NCBI GenBank assembly: GCA_017744915.1
Contig: JAGIAH010000007.1
Location: 62,001-126,000 of the forward strand
Reading direction: 5' to 3'
From: Agrobacterium tumefaciens
GTDB lineage: Bacteria > Pseudomonadota > Alphaproteobacteria > Rhizobiales > Rhizobiaceae
Length of the DNA stretch: 64,000 nucleotides
In this document: positions 18,127 through 26,037 of the stretch, piece by piece
How positions within the stretch are numbered: position 1 is the first letter of the stretch
Layout of the letters: the number at the start of each line of letters is the position of its first letter
Program-made: the position numbers and the translations under genes
Notes under the pieces: generated by a model
What the model was told of the DNA's origin: nothing
Databases searched by the model: none
Seen by the model: the letters and a program-made list of their open reading frames with translations, nothing else

Positions 18127-18359
18127 GGAACACTTCCCTGAATAGATTTTACGGACTAGCCATTGAGGCAAATATTGCTCCACGAAATTTTTCAAAGGCG
18201 CGATTACATCTTATACATGTAAAATTTCTTGACGCCAGACTTGGTTGTTCAAGTGGATTTAACCAACTCAAGTGCCCTCGAAATGAATTCTTCGCTCGCC
18301 CTTTGTGCAGACGGCTGTATCCGGGAAACACGTTCAACGGTTTCGTAAAGGATCACAGC

Positions 18360-18806
18360 ATGTCGCATCTCAAGGCACTCAAGCTCACCTCCGCAGTCCC
18401 AGTTCGCGCGACCGTCGATCCGGTGCAGCGTTCGCGGGAAAAGATGATTGCCGCACTGGCCGAGCAGAAGCAGATGGCGGAAGCGAAGATCTCCGGTCAG
18501 GCGTTCACGCCGACGCATATTGTCCGCAAGAAGAACGCAGAAGGTATCCGTGTCGAGGTCGAAGCCCCCAAGCGCGTGCGTCAAGGCTGGTTCACGGATG
18601 CGGCGGGTAAAGTCTTCTTCGCCCTGCGTTATGCGGGCAAGACCATCGAATTTGCAAAGGACAAAAATGCCATTGAAGCCGGAGAGCTTTCGGCGCTGCC
18701 GAACATCATCGACACGCTGATTGAGGCGGTTCGGGCTGGGGAGCTTGACGCGCAGTTGACGGCTGCCGCCGTCGAACGTGGCAAGATGTTGCGCAAGTCC
18801 GCATAA
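18360..18806 (+). CDS. DUF6641-like protein, unknown function
   Basis: 148 residues from ATG 18360, with AAAGGA 9 bases upstream. The order of segments (MSHLKALKLTS, DPVQRSREKMIAALAEQ, GWFTDAAGKVFFALRYAGKTIEFAKDKNAIE) fits my memory of a family of small proteins on alphaproteobacterial mobile elements labelled DUF6641. It is basic at its ends and may contact nucleic acid, but no function is known. A perfect 34-bp palindrome follows its stop by 31 bases and may end its transcript. Confidence 0.65.
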   Translation: MSHLKALKLTSAVPVRATVDPVQRSREKMIAALAEQKQMAEAKISGQAFTPTHIVRKKNAEGIRVEVEAPKRVRQGWFTDAAGKVFFALRYAGKTIEFAKDKNAIEAGELSALPNIIDTLIEAVRAGELDAQLTAAAVERGKMLRKSA

Positions 18807-18836
18807 ACAGCGCAGTTTTTGCGAGGGCAGGCATCC

Positions 18837-18870
18837 GAACCCCATGGGATCATTTGATCCCATGGGGTTC
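18837..18870. repeat. perfect 34-bp palindrome
   Basis: Arms 18837-18852 and 18855-18870 (16 bp each, beginning GAACCCCATGGG) are exact reverse complements around a 2-base centre. No T run follows, so it is not a standard intrinsic terminator, although the transcript could form a strong hairpin. The remainder of the 313-bp gap to 19119 shows no gene I can support. Confidence 0.85.
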
Positions 18871-19119
18871 GTGCGTTCCGGTCACGCCGGAAAGTTGCCG
18901 AAGAGCGTCTCGGAAGCGTGTTCGGTACTGGGTGCAACGCAATACAGTTTTCGGTATGGGCCACGTTCCTTGATGCGTCTGTGCTTCTGCGCGATGCGTA
19001 TCACCTGCCGGGCTTGGCTCCGAAATCGCACGCATCGCCGCCATTCAACGGCCCCGTCTTTGAACTCGCCCTTTGCGCCATCTGGAAGTTTGTTTCCGCT
19101 GGAATCGAGCGGAGAGCAG

Positions 19120-19881
19120 ATGCAGAACCATTCTGACAGCGATCACCAAGACCAGCCGACACAGTTGCAAACCGATCTGGCCTTGCTGTTTACGACTGAC
19201 CTGCATGTTGGGTCCGAACGGCTCTACAAGATCAAGCGCAGAGGTACATCGCTAAACCTGCGCTATGATATCGACGGCGAAATGCATCAGCGCAGCTATC
19301 TGTCGGCGTTGTCATGGCGGGCCATCATGCTGTTTGCACTGACGGAGGGCAAAACAGTGACCGTCCGCGAAATGGATCAGCCTGGACGATACCGGCAGAT
19401 GCTCCCGAAAACCCTGCTGTGCCGTCTTCAATGGCATGCGCGGCAGAATGCAAATTTTCCGCCGGTCGCACGCTTCTACGACCCCAACGGCAGTGCCGTC
19501 ATGCTGCTGACCCGTAGCCGCGTTTTCGGTCATGCAGTTGATGTCCTGCATAACCTTACCGGCACTGGACCAGTGTTTCAGCCGCTGTGGATTTCCGACA
19601 TCATGGCGTTAAGGCCGCTGCTCGGCATCGAGCTTGTCCGCGAAGAGGCATTCTCCGCGACCATGCCGATCAGAGCGTATCTGGAAGCTGCTGATATGAC
19701 GGGCCGCATTGTGGATGAGCCGGAGCTTTCCGGCCTGCTTCTAACGGGCAAAACGCCAATCCTCGCGACCCCGCCGCCATCGAAGGCAGTCAACAGCATC
19801 TTCGAGCAGGCGTGCAGGGAAAACCCGTCGCTAGAGAAGTTGCGAGGGAGATCAATCTACATGGACTATGAACTACCCTGA
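19120..19881 (+). CDS. unknown island protein
   Basis: 253 residues from ATG 19120, which follows GGAGAGC; an in-frame start further upstream would run through the palindrome and is unlikely. Globular, soluble, no signal peptide. Segments such as RLYKIKRRGTSLNLRYDID and LPKTLLCRLQWHARQN do not match a family I know. It is followed by a 19-bp palindrome and a convergent three-gene module. Probably an accessory gene of the same element as the DUF6641-like gene. Confidence 0.65.
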   Translation: MQNHSDSDHQDQPTQLQTDLALLFTTDLHVGSERLYKIKRRGTSLNLRYDIDGEMHQRSYLSALSWRAIMLFALTEGKTVTVREMDQPGRYRQMLPKTLLCRLQWHARQNANFPPVARFYDPNGSAVMLLTRSRVFGHAVDVLHNLTGTGPVFQPLWISDIMALRPLLGIELVREEAFSATMPIRAYLEAADMTGRIVDEPELSGLLLTGKTPILATPPPSKAVNSIFEQACRENPSLEKLRGRSIYMDYELP

Positions 19882-19910
19882 GCCGATTGCCTCTCAGTCT
19901 GCTGGGTAAA

Positions 19911-19929
19911 GTGTCGTGTAACACGACAC
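19911..19929. repeat. 19-bp palindrome, copy 1
   Basis: GTGTCGTGTAACACGACAC: perfect 9-bp arms with a one-base centre, between two convergent stop codons. A near-identical copy lies at 22594-22612, so the two copies bracket the three-gene minus-strand module. Confidence 0.8.
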
Positions 19930-19987
19930 CTTGAAGACGTCGCCGCCCCGATGCAGAACCGGAGCGGCAATATTCTGCAAATTGCGT

Positions 19988-20644
19988 TTACGGTGTGGTG
20001 CCGCAAAGTTTTGCAATCAGCCGCGTGAGCCGCTTAAAAAACTCGCGGTAGCTCAGACCATCTTCGGCGTTGTGCTGGAGAATGCCCAGAAGCAAGCCGT
20101 CATCGACAGTAACCCCTTCGTTGCCAAGGATGGATTGCGCGAAAGGAAACAGCTTTTCAGCGCTCGGTAGTCCGACATAGACGAGTTCACAGCGATCTCT
20201 CACGGCGGCGCTGATCTTGTTGATGTTGTTCGTCGTCATGACCACCAGCGTCGGGTCTTCCATGTCGCCGATATCATCGAGGAAACCCTTGAGGGTGTTC
20301 ATGACGCTGACCGGCACATCGTCAACTTCCTCAATGGAGATGATATGCATGTTCAGAGAGTTCCACGCGGTCATCTTGCAGAAATCGAGCAACCCTTCGA
20401 CCTTCGCCACGGTCGCCTGACTGCCATACAGTCGCTTCATATGCATGCTCGGATCGAGATCCTTGCAGATCATGTGCGGCAGCAAACGGCCAAGCCTGCT
20501 CTTGCCGCTGCCCGGCGCGCCATAAAACAGCACAGGGCGCGTGGTGAGGTTTGCGAGATACGGCGTTACTTTCGCCTCGACCACCGGATTATGCCACTGG
20601 TATTTTGCAACGACGCCGGGTGTGTACTTGAGTTCCAAGTCCAT
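19988..20644 (-). CDS. AAA+ ATPase, clamp-loader-like
   Basis: 218 residues. Walker A GAPGSGKS (42-49), Walker B IISIEEVDD (101-109), sensor 1 TTNN (137-140) and a candidate arginine finger in AAVRDRC (149-151) give a complete, minimal AAA+ core resembling the RFC/DnaX type. There is no N-terminal partner domain, so specificity must come from a neighbour. It is the last gene of a three-gene minus-strand module. A role in replication or in regulating a DNA transaction is possible but not shown. Confidence 0.8.
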   Translation of the reverse strand: MDLELKYTPGVVAKYQWHNPVVEAKVTPYLANLTTRPVLFYGAPGSGKSRLGRLLPHMICKDLDPSMHMKRLYGSQATVAKVEGLLDFCKMTAWNSLNMHIISIEEVDDVPVSVMNTLKGFLDDIGDMEDPTLVVMTTNNINKISAAVRDRCELVYVGLPSAEKLFPFAQSILGNEGVTVDDGLLLGILQHNAEDGLSYREFFKRLTRLIAKLCGTTP

Positions 20645-20703
20645 TTTAATTCTCCTGATATTTGGGGGAAGTTGGGGAGCGTTTGGCTCCCCGGTTGAGG
20701 GGA

Positions 20704-21549
20704 TCAGGCGTTGGCCGCCTGATCGATAAGGGCATCAAGCTCGCTCTCGTCGGGCGCATCCTTGACCTTCGCAATGATGCGAGACGTCAAAGCGTCATGC
20801 GGATTGGCCTCCGCATCGAGCGCGCGCCCCAGCGCCCTGAGCATCGGATTCACGGCCTCGGTTCTGCTCGACGCGAACAACTGCTGATAGTTGCCTTCAT
20901 CATTTGGGCACATCAGCACGGCGCAGTACCCGCTCTCGACGAAGGGAAGCTCCTCGGGGAAGAACCCCTTATCGAGGGTCAGCGCGCTGTAAGCGTTGGC
21001 GAGGAAATCATTGGCACGATCAATGGCCTTGGCCTCGTTTTCGACGATCACATCGCTCGAAATCGAAGGTGCGGAATTCACCAGCGGCTGCGCAGGTGAC
21101 TGGGTAGTGGCGGAACCCTCGGCTGGTGTTGCGAGTGGTGTTGTTGAAGCAGGCTGGGTCTTTTTGCGCGCGGCCTCCACCCCGCCGACACCACTGAGCC
21201 AGTTCGCGATTGTCGCGGGCGTCTGCCCGGCCGCAATGCCGTTCTCGACCGCCTTTGCGTACGCACTGGCCTTTTTGCGTTCCTCGTCCGTCTCGAACCC
21301 GAATACGAGTTTCATGGCGATCAGAACGTCAGAGGTGTTCTTCGCAGGCTTGAAGCCGGAAGATGTGGCCAAGGTGACGAGTTCATCACGCGAGTAGGAT
21401 TTTGCCAGGCCGGCGATATCGGCCAAGAGGTTGTACTGCTGCCGATTGGTCAGCAAGAGCGCTTGTTCCCATGCCGTTCGCAGACCGACGAGGCGAGCGA
21501 TTTCGCTCTTGATTGAGGGTTTGATTTGGGATGCGGGTGTCTGTGTCAT
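20704..21549 (-). CDS. unknown protein, middle gene of the AAA+ module
   Basis: 281 residues from ATG 21549, with AGGAG 10 bases upstream. The N-terminal third is helical (SEIARLVGLRTAWEQALLLT), followed by a Pro/Thr/Ser-rich linker (about residues 135-170) and a C-terminal domain (ANDFLANAYSALTLD, FPEELPFVESGYCAVLM). No recognised domain. It lies between the AAA+ gene and another unknown gene on the same strand with gaps of about 60 and 106 bp, so it is probably co-transcribed and may be an ATPase partner. Confidence 0.65.
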   Translation of the reverse strand: MTQTPASQIKPSIKSEIARLVGLRTAWEQALLLTNRQQYNLLADIAGLAKSYSRDELVTLATSSGFKPAKNTSDVLIAMKLVFGFETDEERKKASAYAKAVENGIAAGQTPATIANWLSGVGGVEAARKKTQPASTTPLATPAEGSATTQSPAQPLVNSAPSISSDVIVENEAKAIDRANDFLANAYSALTLDKGFFPEELPFVESGYCAVLMCPNDEGNYQQLFASSRTEAVNPMLRALGRALDAEANPHDALTSRIIAKVKDAPDESELDALIDQAANA

Positions 21550-21655
21550 GCCGTGTACTCCTGTCGTTTGGCGTTGATGACGATCAGGAGAGTAGGCGGC
21601 AGGCATCGAATTAGCTTGCGAGGAGACTTTCTAAGAACTTTGCAAAATCAATATC

Positions 21656-22576
21656 TTATTTAAAAAGCGCTACGGCAAGCTTGCGGCTCTCGTTTCCAGT
21701 TTTCAATTTGATCGCCCGCAGAAACAGACCGTAGTGATATGATGCGCTGAGTGCCAGCGCATCATTGGCGATATAGTCGTCCGTGCCGCTGATCGTGTGG
21801 TCTGCGCTGGCGATTGCGATTGCCAACCGCGCCGCAAACGATGATGCCACATATTTGCTTTCCGAAAGCCGAAGATCGTCCAGCCTGTAACGTTCGGCAA
21901 AAAGCGCGACAGTCCTGTCGTCGTCATCCTGCTCGTCGATCCACTCTACAACGGAATGCAACACTTCACAGGCCGTATACACCTCTGCGGGTCGCCATTC
22001 CTGACGGCTGCGGAGAAACAGAGCTTTTCGCAGCGCATCCTTCGGATCGACCGGCTTGGTCCGCTTTCGTCCCTTGTTCTTCTCAACAATGGGAGAAACC
22101 TCCAAGCCCCGATCAAACAGTTGCTCGCGCTGTTTGGGCAAAAGGCTTTGATTGTGCCGCAGTGTTTCGCTGGATATCGGCGGCTCGATCACCTCAGCCA
22201 TCCGACGCTCGTGCGGCAACAAACCATCACTGGCGATCAGTTTTAAATCACGGGCCAGTTCTTCAACGCGGGTCTGCGTGTCGGCTGGCGTATCGGGATT
22301 ATAGCCCCATACGGGCAAGGCGAGCTTCGCAAGCATCGCCGATTGCGTTCGCTTCTTTTGCTCTGCCGCTTGATCAGCCGCTTTTGGATCGGGCTCGTAG
22401 ATGTGCAGGTACATTTTGGCCGGGTCCATTTGTGCGGCCCGCAGCGGCCAAAGCCGATCAACCAAATGCTCCGTGTTCTGATATGCGAGAGAGGGGCTGT
22501 CGATGACAAAACGGATGCGAAGCTCGCGAAGTCTCTTGATGCCGTCGCCAATGTCTAATTCTTTATGGCCTGCCAT
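21656..22576 (-). CDS. unknown protein, first gene of the AAA+ module
   Basis: 306 residues from ATG 22576; an in-frame GTG at 22612 would place the start inside the 19-bp palindrome. It contains a charged linker (about 135-165), and segments IRFVIDSPSLAYQNTEHLVDRLWPLR and ALFLRSRQEWRPAEVYTACEVLHSV that I do not recognise. The palindrome lies 18-36 bases upstream of this start, where it could act as the module's operator. Function unknown. Confidence 0.65.
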   Translation of the reverse strand: MAGHKELDIGDGIKRLRELRIRFVIDSPSLAYQNTEHLVDRLWPLRAAQMDPAKMYLHIYEPDPKAADQAAEQKKRTQSAMLAKLALPVWGYNPDTPADTQTRVEELARDLKLIASDGLLPHERRMAEVIEPPISSETLRHNQSLLPKQREQLFDRGLEVSPIVEKNKGRKRTKPVDPKDALRKALFLRSRQEWRPAEVYTACEVLHSVVEWIDEQDDDDRTVALFAERYRLDDLRLSESKYVASSFAARLAIAIASADHTISGTDDYIANDALALSASYHYGLFLRAIKLKTGNESRKLAVALFK

Positions 22577-22593
22577 GTGTATTGCGGTCCCAA

Positions 22594-22612
22594 GTGTCGT
22601 GTTACCCGACAC
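22594..22612. promoter_or_regulatory. 19-bp palindrome, copy 2, candidate operator
   Basis: GTGTCGTGTTACCCGACAC differs from copy 1 (19911-19929) at two positions. With flanks it forms AAGTGTCG...CGACACTT. It lies directly before the first gene of the AAA+ module. A half-site, TGTCGTGTT, also occurs at 23948-23956. Confidence 0.7.
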
Positions 22613-22626
22613 TTTAGGGAGCGGCG

Positions 22627-22818
22627 ATTAAAGTTTTTCTACCTCAGCCGCTGGCTGTTTATCTGAAAAATCTGGGAAAATTCGATCCGGACGGATCATT
22701 CGGTGGGATGTTTGATGGTGTCGATATCTGGGTGCCTGCCGTCTTCGACGGTATCATGCTCAGCACAATCATTGCGAAGACGTTATTGGTTGTCTTGAAC
22801 CTTGTCATCTGTTGGTAG
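22627..22818 (+). CDS. possible 63-codon ORF with ATT start
   Basis: An open frame from ATT 22627 to TAG 22818 reads IKVFLPQPLAVYLKNLGKF, then a C-terminal hydrophobic stretch (IIAKTLLVVLNLVIC). AGGGAG lies 5 bases before the ATT. No ATG, GTG or TTG is available near the front; an internal ATG would give about 36 residues. The protein-like composition and lack of any other gene here make it worth noting, but it may be chance. Remaining bases of 22613-22923 show nothing else. Confidence 0.25.
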   Translation: MKVFLPQPLAVYLKNLGKFDPDGSFGGMFDGVDIWVPAVFDGIMLSTIIAKTLLVVLNLVICW

Positions 22819-22923
22819 AATTCAATTACCGCTCTGTCGGAAAAGCGGTTCTTGAGAATGCGGCCATATCGCGTTGGGCTGCTCGATACTCAGCGATGCC
22901 AAGCTGTCACAGCATGCAATAGG

Positions 22924-23397
22924 TTAATTCGAGATTTCCCTCATGAAATCCCGCGTGAAAGCGATCTGCTCCGGGTTGAAGCCGAAACGGGTCATTTCCT
23001 TGCTGCAATAGCTGGCAACGCCTGCGCAGTCGTAGACTGTTTGAAGGTCATACTTGCCGTCACGACAGACGCGATGCCATTGCATCTTTATCAGCGCATT
23101 GAATTCCTCAAGCGAAGCCTTCGGTACGCGCAGCAGACCGTGAGCATGAATATTGCTACCCACATGCTCTATGAAAAAGATACCGTCGGTTCTTTCATGC
23201 GGCAAATGACATATGAACTTCTTGCCGAGTACGGCACGGTCAATACGTCCGCAAAGTTTGCTGAGTTTCTCTCTCATCGTCGCAAGATGCGGCTCTGTCG
23301 GATCAGTCAGCGTGACATAGAAATTTGGCTCGAACGTTACCGCTAATTCTACCCATGCTTTTTGAAGCTTCTTCTTGTTCTCGTAGCTGCGTTCCAT
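22924..23397 (-). CDS. HUH endonuclease-like (Rep) protein
   Basis: 157 residues from ATG 23397, with GGAGAG just upstream. The order of motifs fits rolling-circle Rep proteins: motif 1 FYVTLT (26-31), motif 2 NIHAHGLL with the His84-x-His86 pair, and motif 3 ASYCSKEM with Tyr130 and Lys133. There is no helicase domain. Such proteins nick one strand to start replication, transfer or transposition. In this island it could serve rolling-circle replication of the excised circle or of an ancestral plasmid or ssDNA phage. Family placement is by motif only. Confidence 0.65.
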   Translation of the reverse strand: MERSYENKKKLQKAWVELAVTFEPNFYVTLTDPTEPHLATMREKLSKLCGRIDRAVLGKKFICHLPHERTDGIFFIEHVGSNIHAHGLLRVPKASLEEFNALIKMQWHRVCRDGKYDLQTVYDCAGVASYCSKEMTRFGFNPEQIAFTRDFMREISN

Positions 23398-23517
23398 TCG
23401 CTCTCCTCGCTGCTCCGTCAGCAGCGCCATTCCGATAAATATCTCAGCTATTTAGCGGTCAGCAGCGGCACCCCGCATCAAACGGGTCAAAACCGCAAGT
23501 TTTGAAGGAGGGCAACA

Positions 23518-23937
23518 ATGCTCAGCGATATCGAGTTTCTGGAAGCAGTCTGCGAACGCATGCAACAAGTTGGGCTTGTACAGAGCAAGGCAGAGTTTTC
23601 CACGCGGATGCTCGGCAAGGGGCCGAGCTATCTGACATCGATGAGCGCCCGAAACCGGAAAGTGCCGGAGGACGTCATGACGTTTCTGGTCGATCAGGTG
23701 ACGAGAGATATCGAGGACGAAGATATCGCAATTTTCATTTTGTCCGAACAACTCGCGCAGCGTCAGCGTGACCAGCATCACCGCGATGATCTACTCGACT
23801 GGATTGCACACCACCGGACATTGCCGATGGACGACACGACCGATGTATATATCGAGCCAGAAAGCACCGTAACGGGTTCCTCAATCCGGCAGAAGCTTAC
23901 CGGCTGGCTGTCACGCCGCCGCGTGGCTATGCCGTGA
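23518..23937 (+). CDS. small DUF6626-like protein, possible DNA-binding
   Basis: 139 residues, with an excellent GAAGGAGG before the ATG. The first 60 residues (FLEAVCERMQQVGLVQSKAEFSTRMLGKGPSYLTSM) resemble small rhizobial proteins I remember as DUF6626, with a helix pattern like a divergent helix-turn-helix. The C-terminal part is charged. It is divergent from the Rep-like gene (120 bp gap) and could regulate it, and it is a candidate binder of the nearby palindromes; both are inferences. Confidence 0.6.
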   Translation: MLSDIEFLEAVCERMQQVGLVQSKAEFSTRMLGKGPSYLTSMSARNRKVPEDVMTFLVDQVTRDIEDEDIAIFILSEQLAQRQRDQHHRDDLLDWIAHHRTLPMDDTTDVYIEPESTVTGSSIRQKLTGWLSRRRVAMP

Positions 23938-23970
23938 CCATTGAACCTGTCGTGTTTCGCGGCAACTCAG

Positions 23971-24540
23971 CTACAGCAGATCGACGGCAGCTTTCATCAT
24001 CTCATCGCGCACATCGATATAGCGTTGGGTGGTCGTCAGGTTCCGGTGACCGGCCAGCGTCATGATGACCTTCGGGCTAACGCCGGAATGCGCAAGCCGG
24101 GTGATGAACCAGCGGCGACCACTATGAGAGGTCGCCCCGTCGAGACCGGCGCTCTTATATAATTGTCCCATCAACTGGCAGAGCGTGTTCGCGGAGAACG
24201 CCGTCCGCTTCTGCGTCAGCAGCAGCGGTGCGTCGGCATTCCGATTTTCGGACCAGTCCGTCTGATGCCGCTCAATTTCCCGGCGCAGCTTCTCATTCAG
24301 GAACACCACGCGGGCATGACCGCCTTTGGTGATCTCGGCCCGTAGCCGCAACTGCTCGCGCACCTTGCCCTCGCCGTCAATCACGTCGCGCACGGTCAGC
24401 GCAGCAATCTCACCGACGCGAAGTCCTGCGAGATGTGAGAGCATCAGCGCCAGCCGGTTTCGTCCTGCATGTTTCATTTGCGCGACTACGGCCAGCACCC
24501 GCTTGAATTCGGCATCAGTTAAAACGCGCGCTTGCTTCAT
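23971..24540 (-). CDS. minimal tyrosine recombinase (catalytic domain only)
   Basis: 189 residues containing a complete active site: Arg41 (LAGLRVGE), Lys72, His139-x-x-Arg142 (SHSGRR), His165 (AGHRNL) and Tyr174 (QRYID). The N-terminal core-binding domain of normal integrases is absent, so it either lost it or belongs to the small recombinase class known from mobile elements. The intact catalytic residues argue against simple decay. It ends convergently with the DUF6626-like gene. The 291 bp upstream (24541-24831) has no gene I can support. Confidence 0.88.
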   Translation of the reverse strand: MKQARVLTDAEFKRVLAVVAQMKHAGRNRLALMLSHLAGLRVGEIAALTVRDVIDGEGKVREQLRLRAEITKGGHARVVFLNEKLRREIERHQTDWSENRNADAPLLLTQKRTAFSANTLCQLMGQLYKSAGLDGATSHSGRRWFITRLAHSGVSPKVIMTLAGHRNLTTTQRYIDVRDEMMKAAVDLL

Positions 24541-24831
24541 CAGAACCTCACAAAAACCAGCATTTCCATGCCGTTCGTTATGTTGCCGATGAGTAGAAAG
24601 GGCTAGTGCTGTCGTCAGATTGAAATTTGCTCTATGGGATCAAGGCGTCAGGTTCATCTAGAGCGCAAACGTCAGAAAATGTGTGGATAGTGATATTTTT
24701 CTGGTGGCATGAGAATTGGCCATGCGGCTGAGATCATCGCGGGCTATGACACAGCTCGACCTCCTTCAATGATCGCTAAAAAGCCGAGTCATGCAGAGAA
24801 ATCGAAGTGAGCATCAACATTGCAGTATGCT

Positions 24832-25887
24832 TCAGCCCCATACACGTGCTGAAGCTGCGTCATAAAAGGTTACGTTTAGCGGTGAAGTGCTTTTCCTCAT
24901 CCCCGCTAACGCATTTGCTCGGAGAGCAATTTGTGCGTTAGTGGGGGTATCGGGATCTCCGAAAAGGCTGACATAAAGCTGTGGGAAGCGCGCGTGGCCC
25001 AGGCGTTTGAGGATATGGTTATCGTTTTCAGCTAACGAATGGCCGTGAATGAAAAAACAAACTTTAGTTTGATTTGCATTGGCAACGAGTTGTTTAAAAC
25101 CCTGATATAGGTAAGCGTTGTGGCGAACCTTTGCTTTTTTCTGGCGATCTGTTCCCTCCGCTACAAATAGTGGGAACTTGTTCGCAGCAATTGCCCCCCT
25201 GGCCTGATCGACCAGTCTCGCATTGGTTCTCACCCAAGTATATTTTTGAAGCTCTGTACCGGCGTCGAAAAGATGAAGCGCGCCATGCAGGAAGTGTACT
25301 TTTGCACTATGTGCTCCAGTCTCACCTTGCCAGACGACATAATCCGCCGATGGATCATCTTCATCATTCCCAAAACCATCATTTGTCTCCAATCGATCCA
25401 GACCGGAGATGAATGGATTGTCTCCGTGCATCAGAGCCCAGTACAGGAGCAAATCGTAGTTTAGCGTAAACACCTGTCCGTCGTTACGCCCCAAGAAGTG
25501 CCTGAGAAACGCCCTACAAGCCCAAAATTTGCTGTCCGGAATATCGGATGGGATATCTGGATGATTTGCAGCTATTGTCTCGACCAGAATATCTTTCAGA
25601 GCTTCAGCGTCAGCTAAAATGTCTGCAGTCGCATAATTCGATGCGCCGTAAATCGATGCAATCTTGGCGCTAGTCTCGAGGCTTCTTATGGCGAATTCGA
25701 AGTCTTGTGTATCGAGTGATGCGAATACTCCTGGAAGACGTGGTGCCCGTGAAAAATCCGCTTTTTTGAACAATGAGCCGTACAGGAAAATTTCAGGCTT
25801 CAACGCGATGCTGAAGCCGTTTCCCAAAATTAGGTGCCGCTTAGAAAAGCGAGTAGAATCTTCTACAGCCTGTTCGAATGACAGCAT
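24832..25887 (-). CDS. DUF4917 / SIR2-like protein, candidate defence effector
   Basis: 351 residues with a SIR2-like motif order: ILGNGFSI (nucleotide loop, 20-27), FTLNYD (140-145, equivalent to the TxNYD motif), FLHGALHLF (His201) and FIHGHSLAENDNHIL (280-292). Asn143 and His201 would be the predicted NAD-hydrolysing residues. SIR2-like proteins act as NADase effectors in Thoeris, DSR and prokaryotic Argonaute systems; DUF4917 itself is uncharacterised as far as I know. It lies 150 bp downstream of the methyltransferase genes, on the same strand and with the same low GC. Confidence 0.75.
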   Translation of the reverse strand: MLSFEQAVEDSTRFSKRHLILGNGFSIALKPEIFLYGSLFKKADFSRAPRLPGVFASLDTQDFEFAIRSLETSAKIASIYGASNYATADILADAEALKDILVETIAANHPDIPSDIPDSKFWACRAFLRHFLGRNDGQVFTLNYDLLLYWALMHGDNPFISGLDRLETNDGFGNDEDDPSADYVVWQGETGAHSAKVHFLHGALHLFDAGTELQKYTWVRTNARLVDQARGAIAANKFPLFVAEGTDRQKKAKVRHNAYLYQGFKQLVANANQTKVCFFIHGHSLAENDNHILKRLGHARFPQLYVSLFGDPDTPTNAQIALRANALAGMRKSTSPLNVTFYDAASARVWG

Positions 25888-26037
25888 CTCAGCCCAACCG
25901 GTGCGTCCAGAGGTATCTTCAGCTTTGATATACGATGGTCACCATGATTCGCCACAGAAACGCCACTCGCCAAGTTCCGATTGTTTCCCAGCTCGTGAAC
26001 CAGAAATAATACTGAATAAAGATTTATTCCACATTAT

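Noticed and set aside
19120-22576. Three-gene AAA+ module considered as a toxin-antitoxin or BREX-like system
   Set aside because: No BrxC, PglZ or toxin motifs are visible, and the ATPase is a minimal AAA+ core; left as unknown.
22852-23346. 164-residue plus-strand ORF
   Set aside because: Opposite the Rep-like gene, which has three ordered motifs and a good ribosome site.
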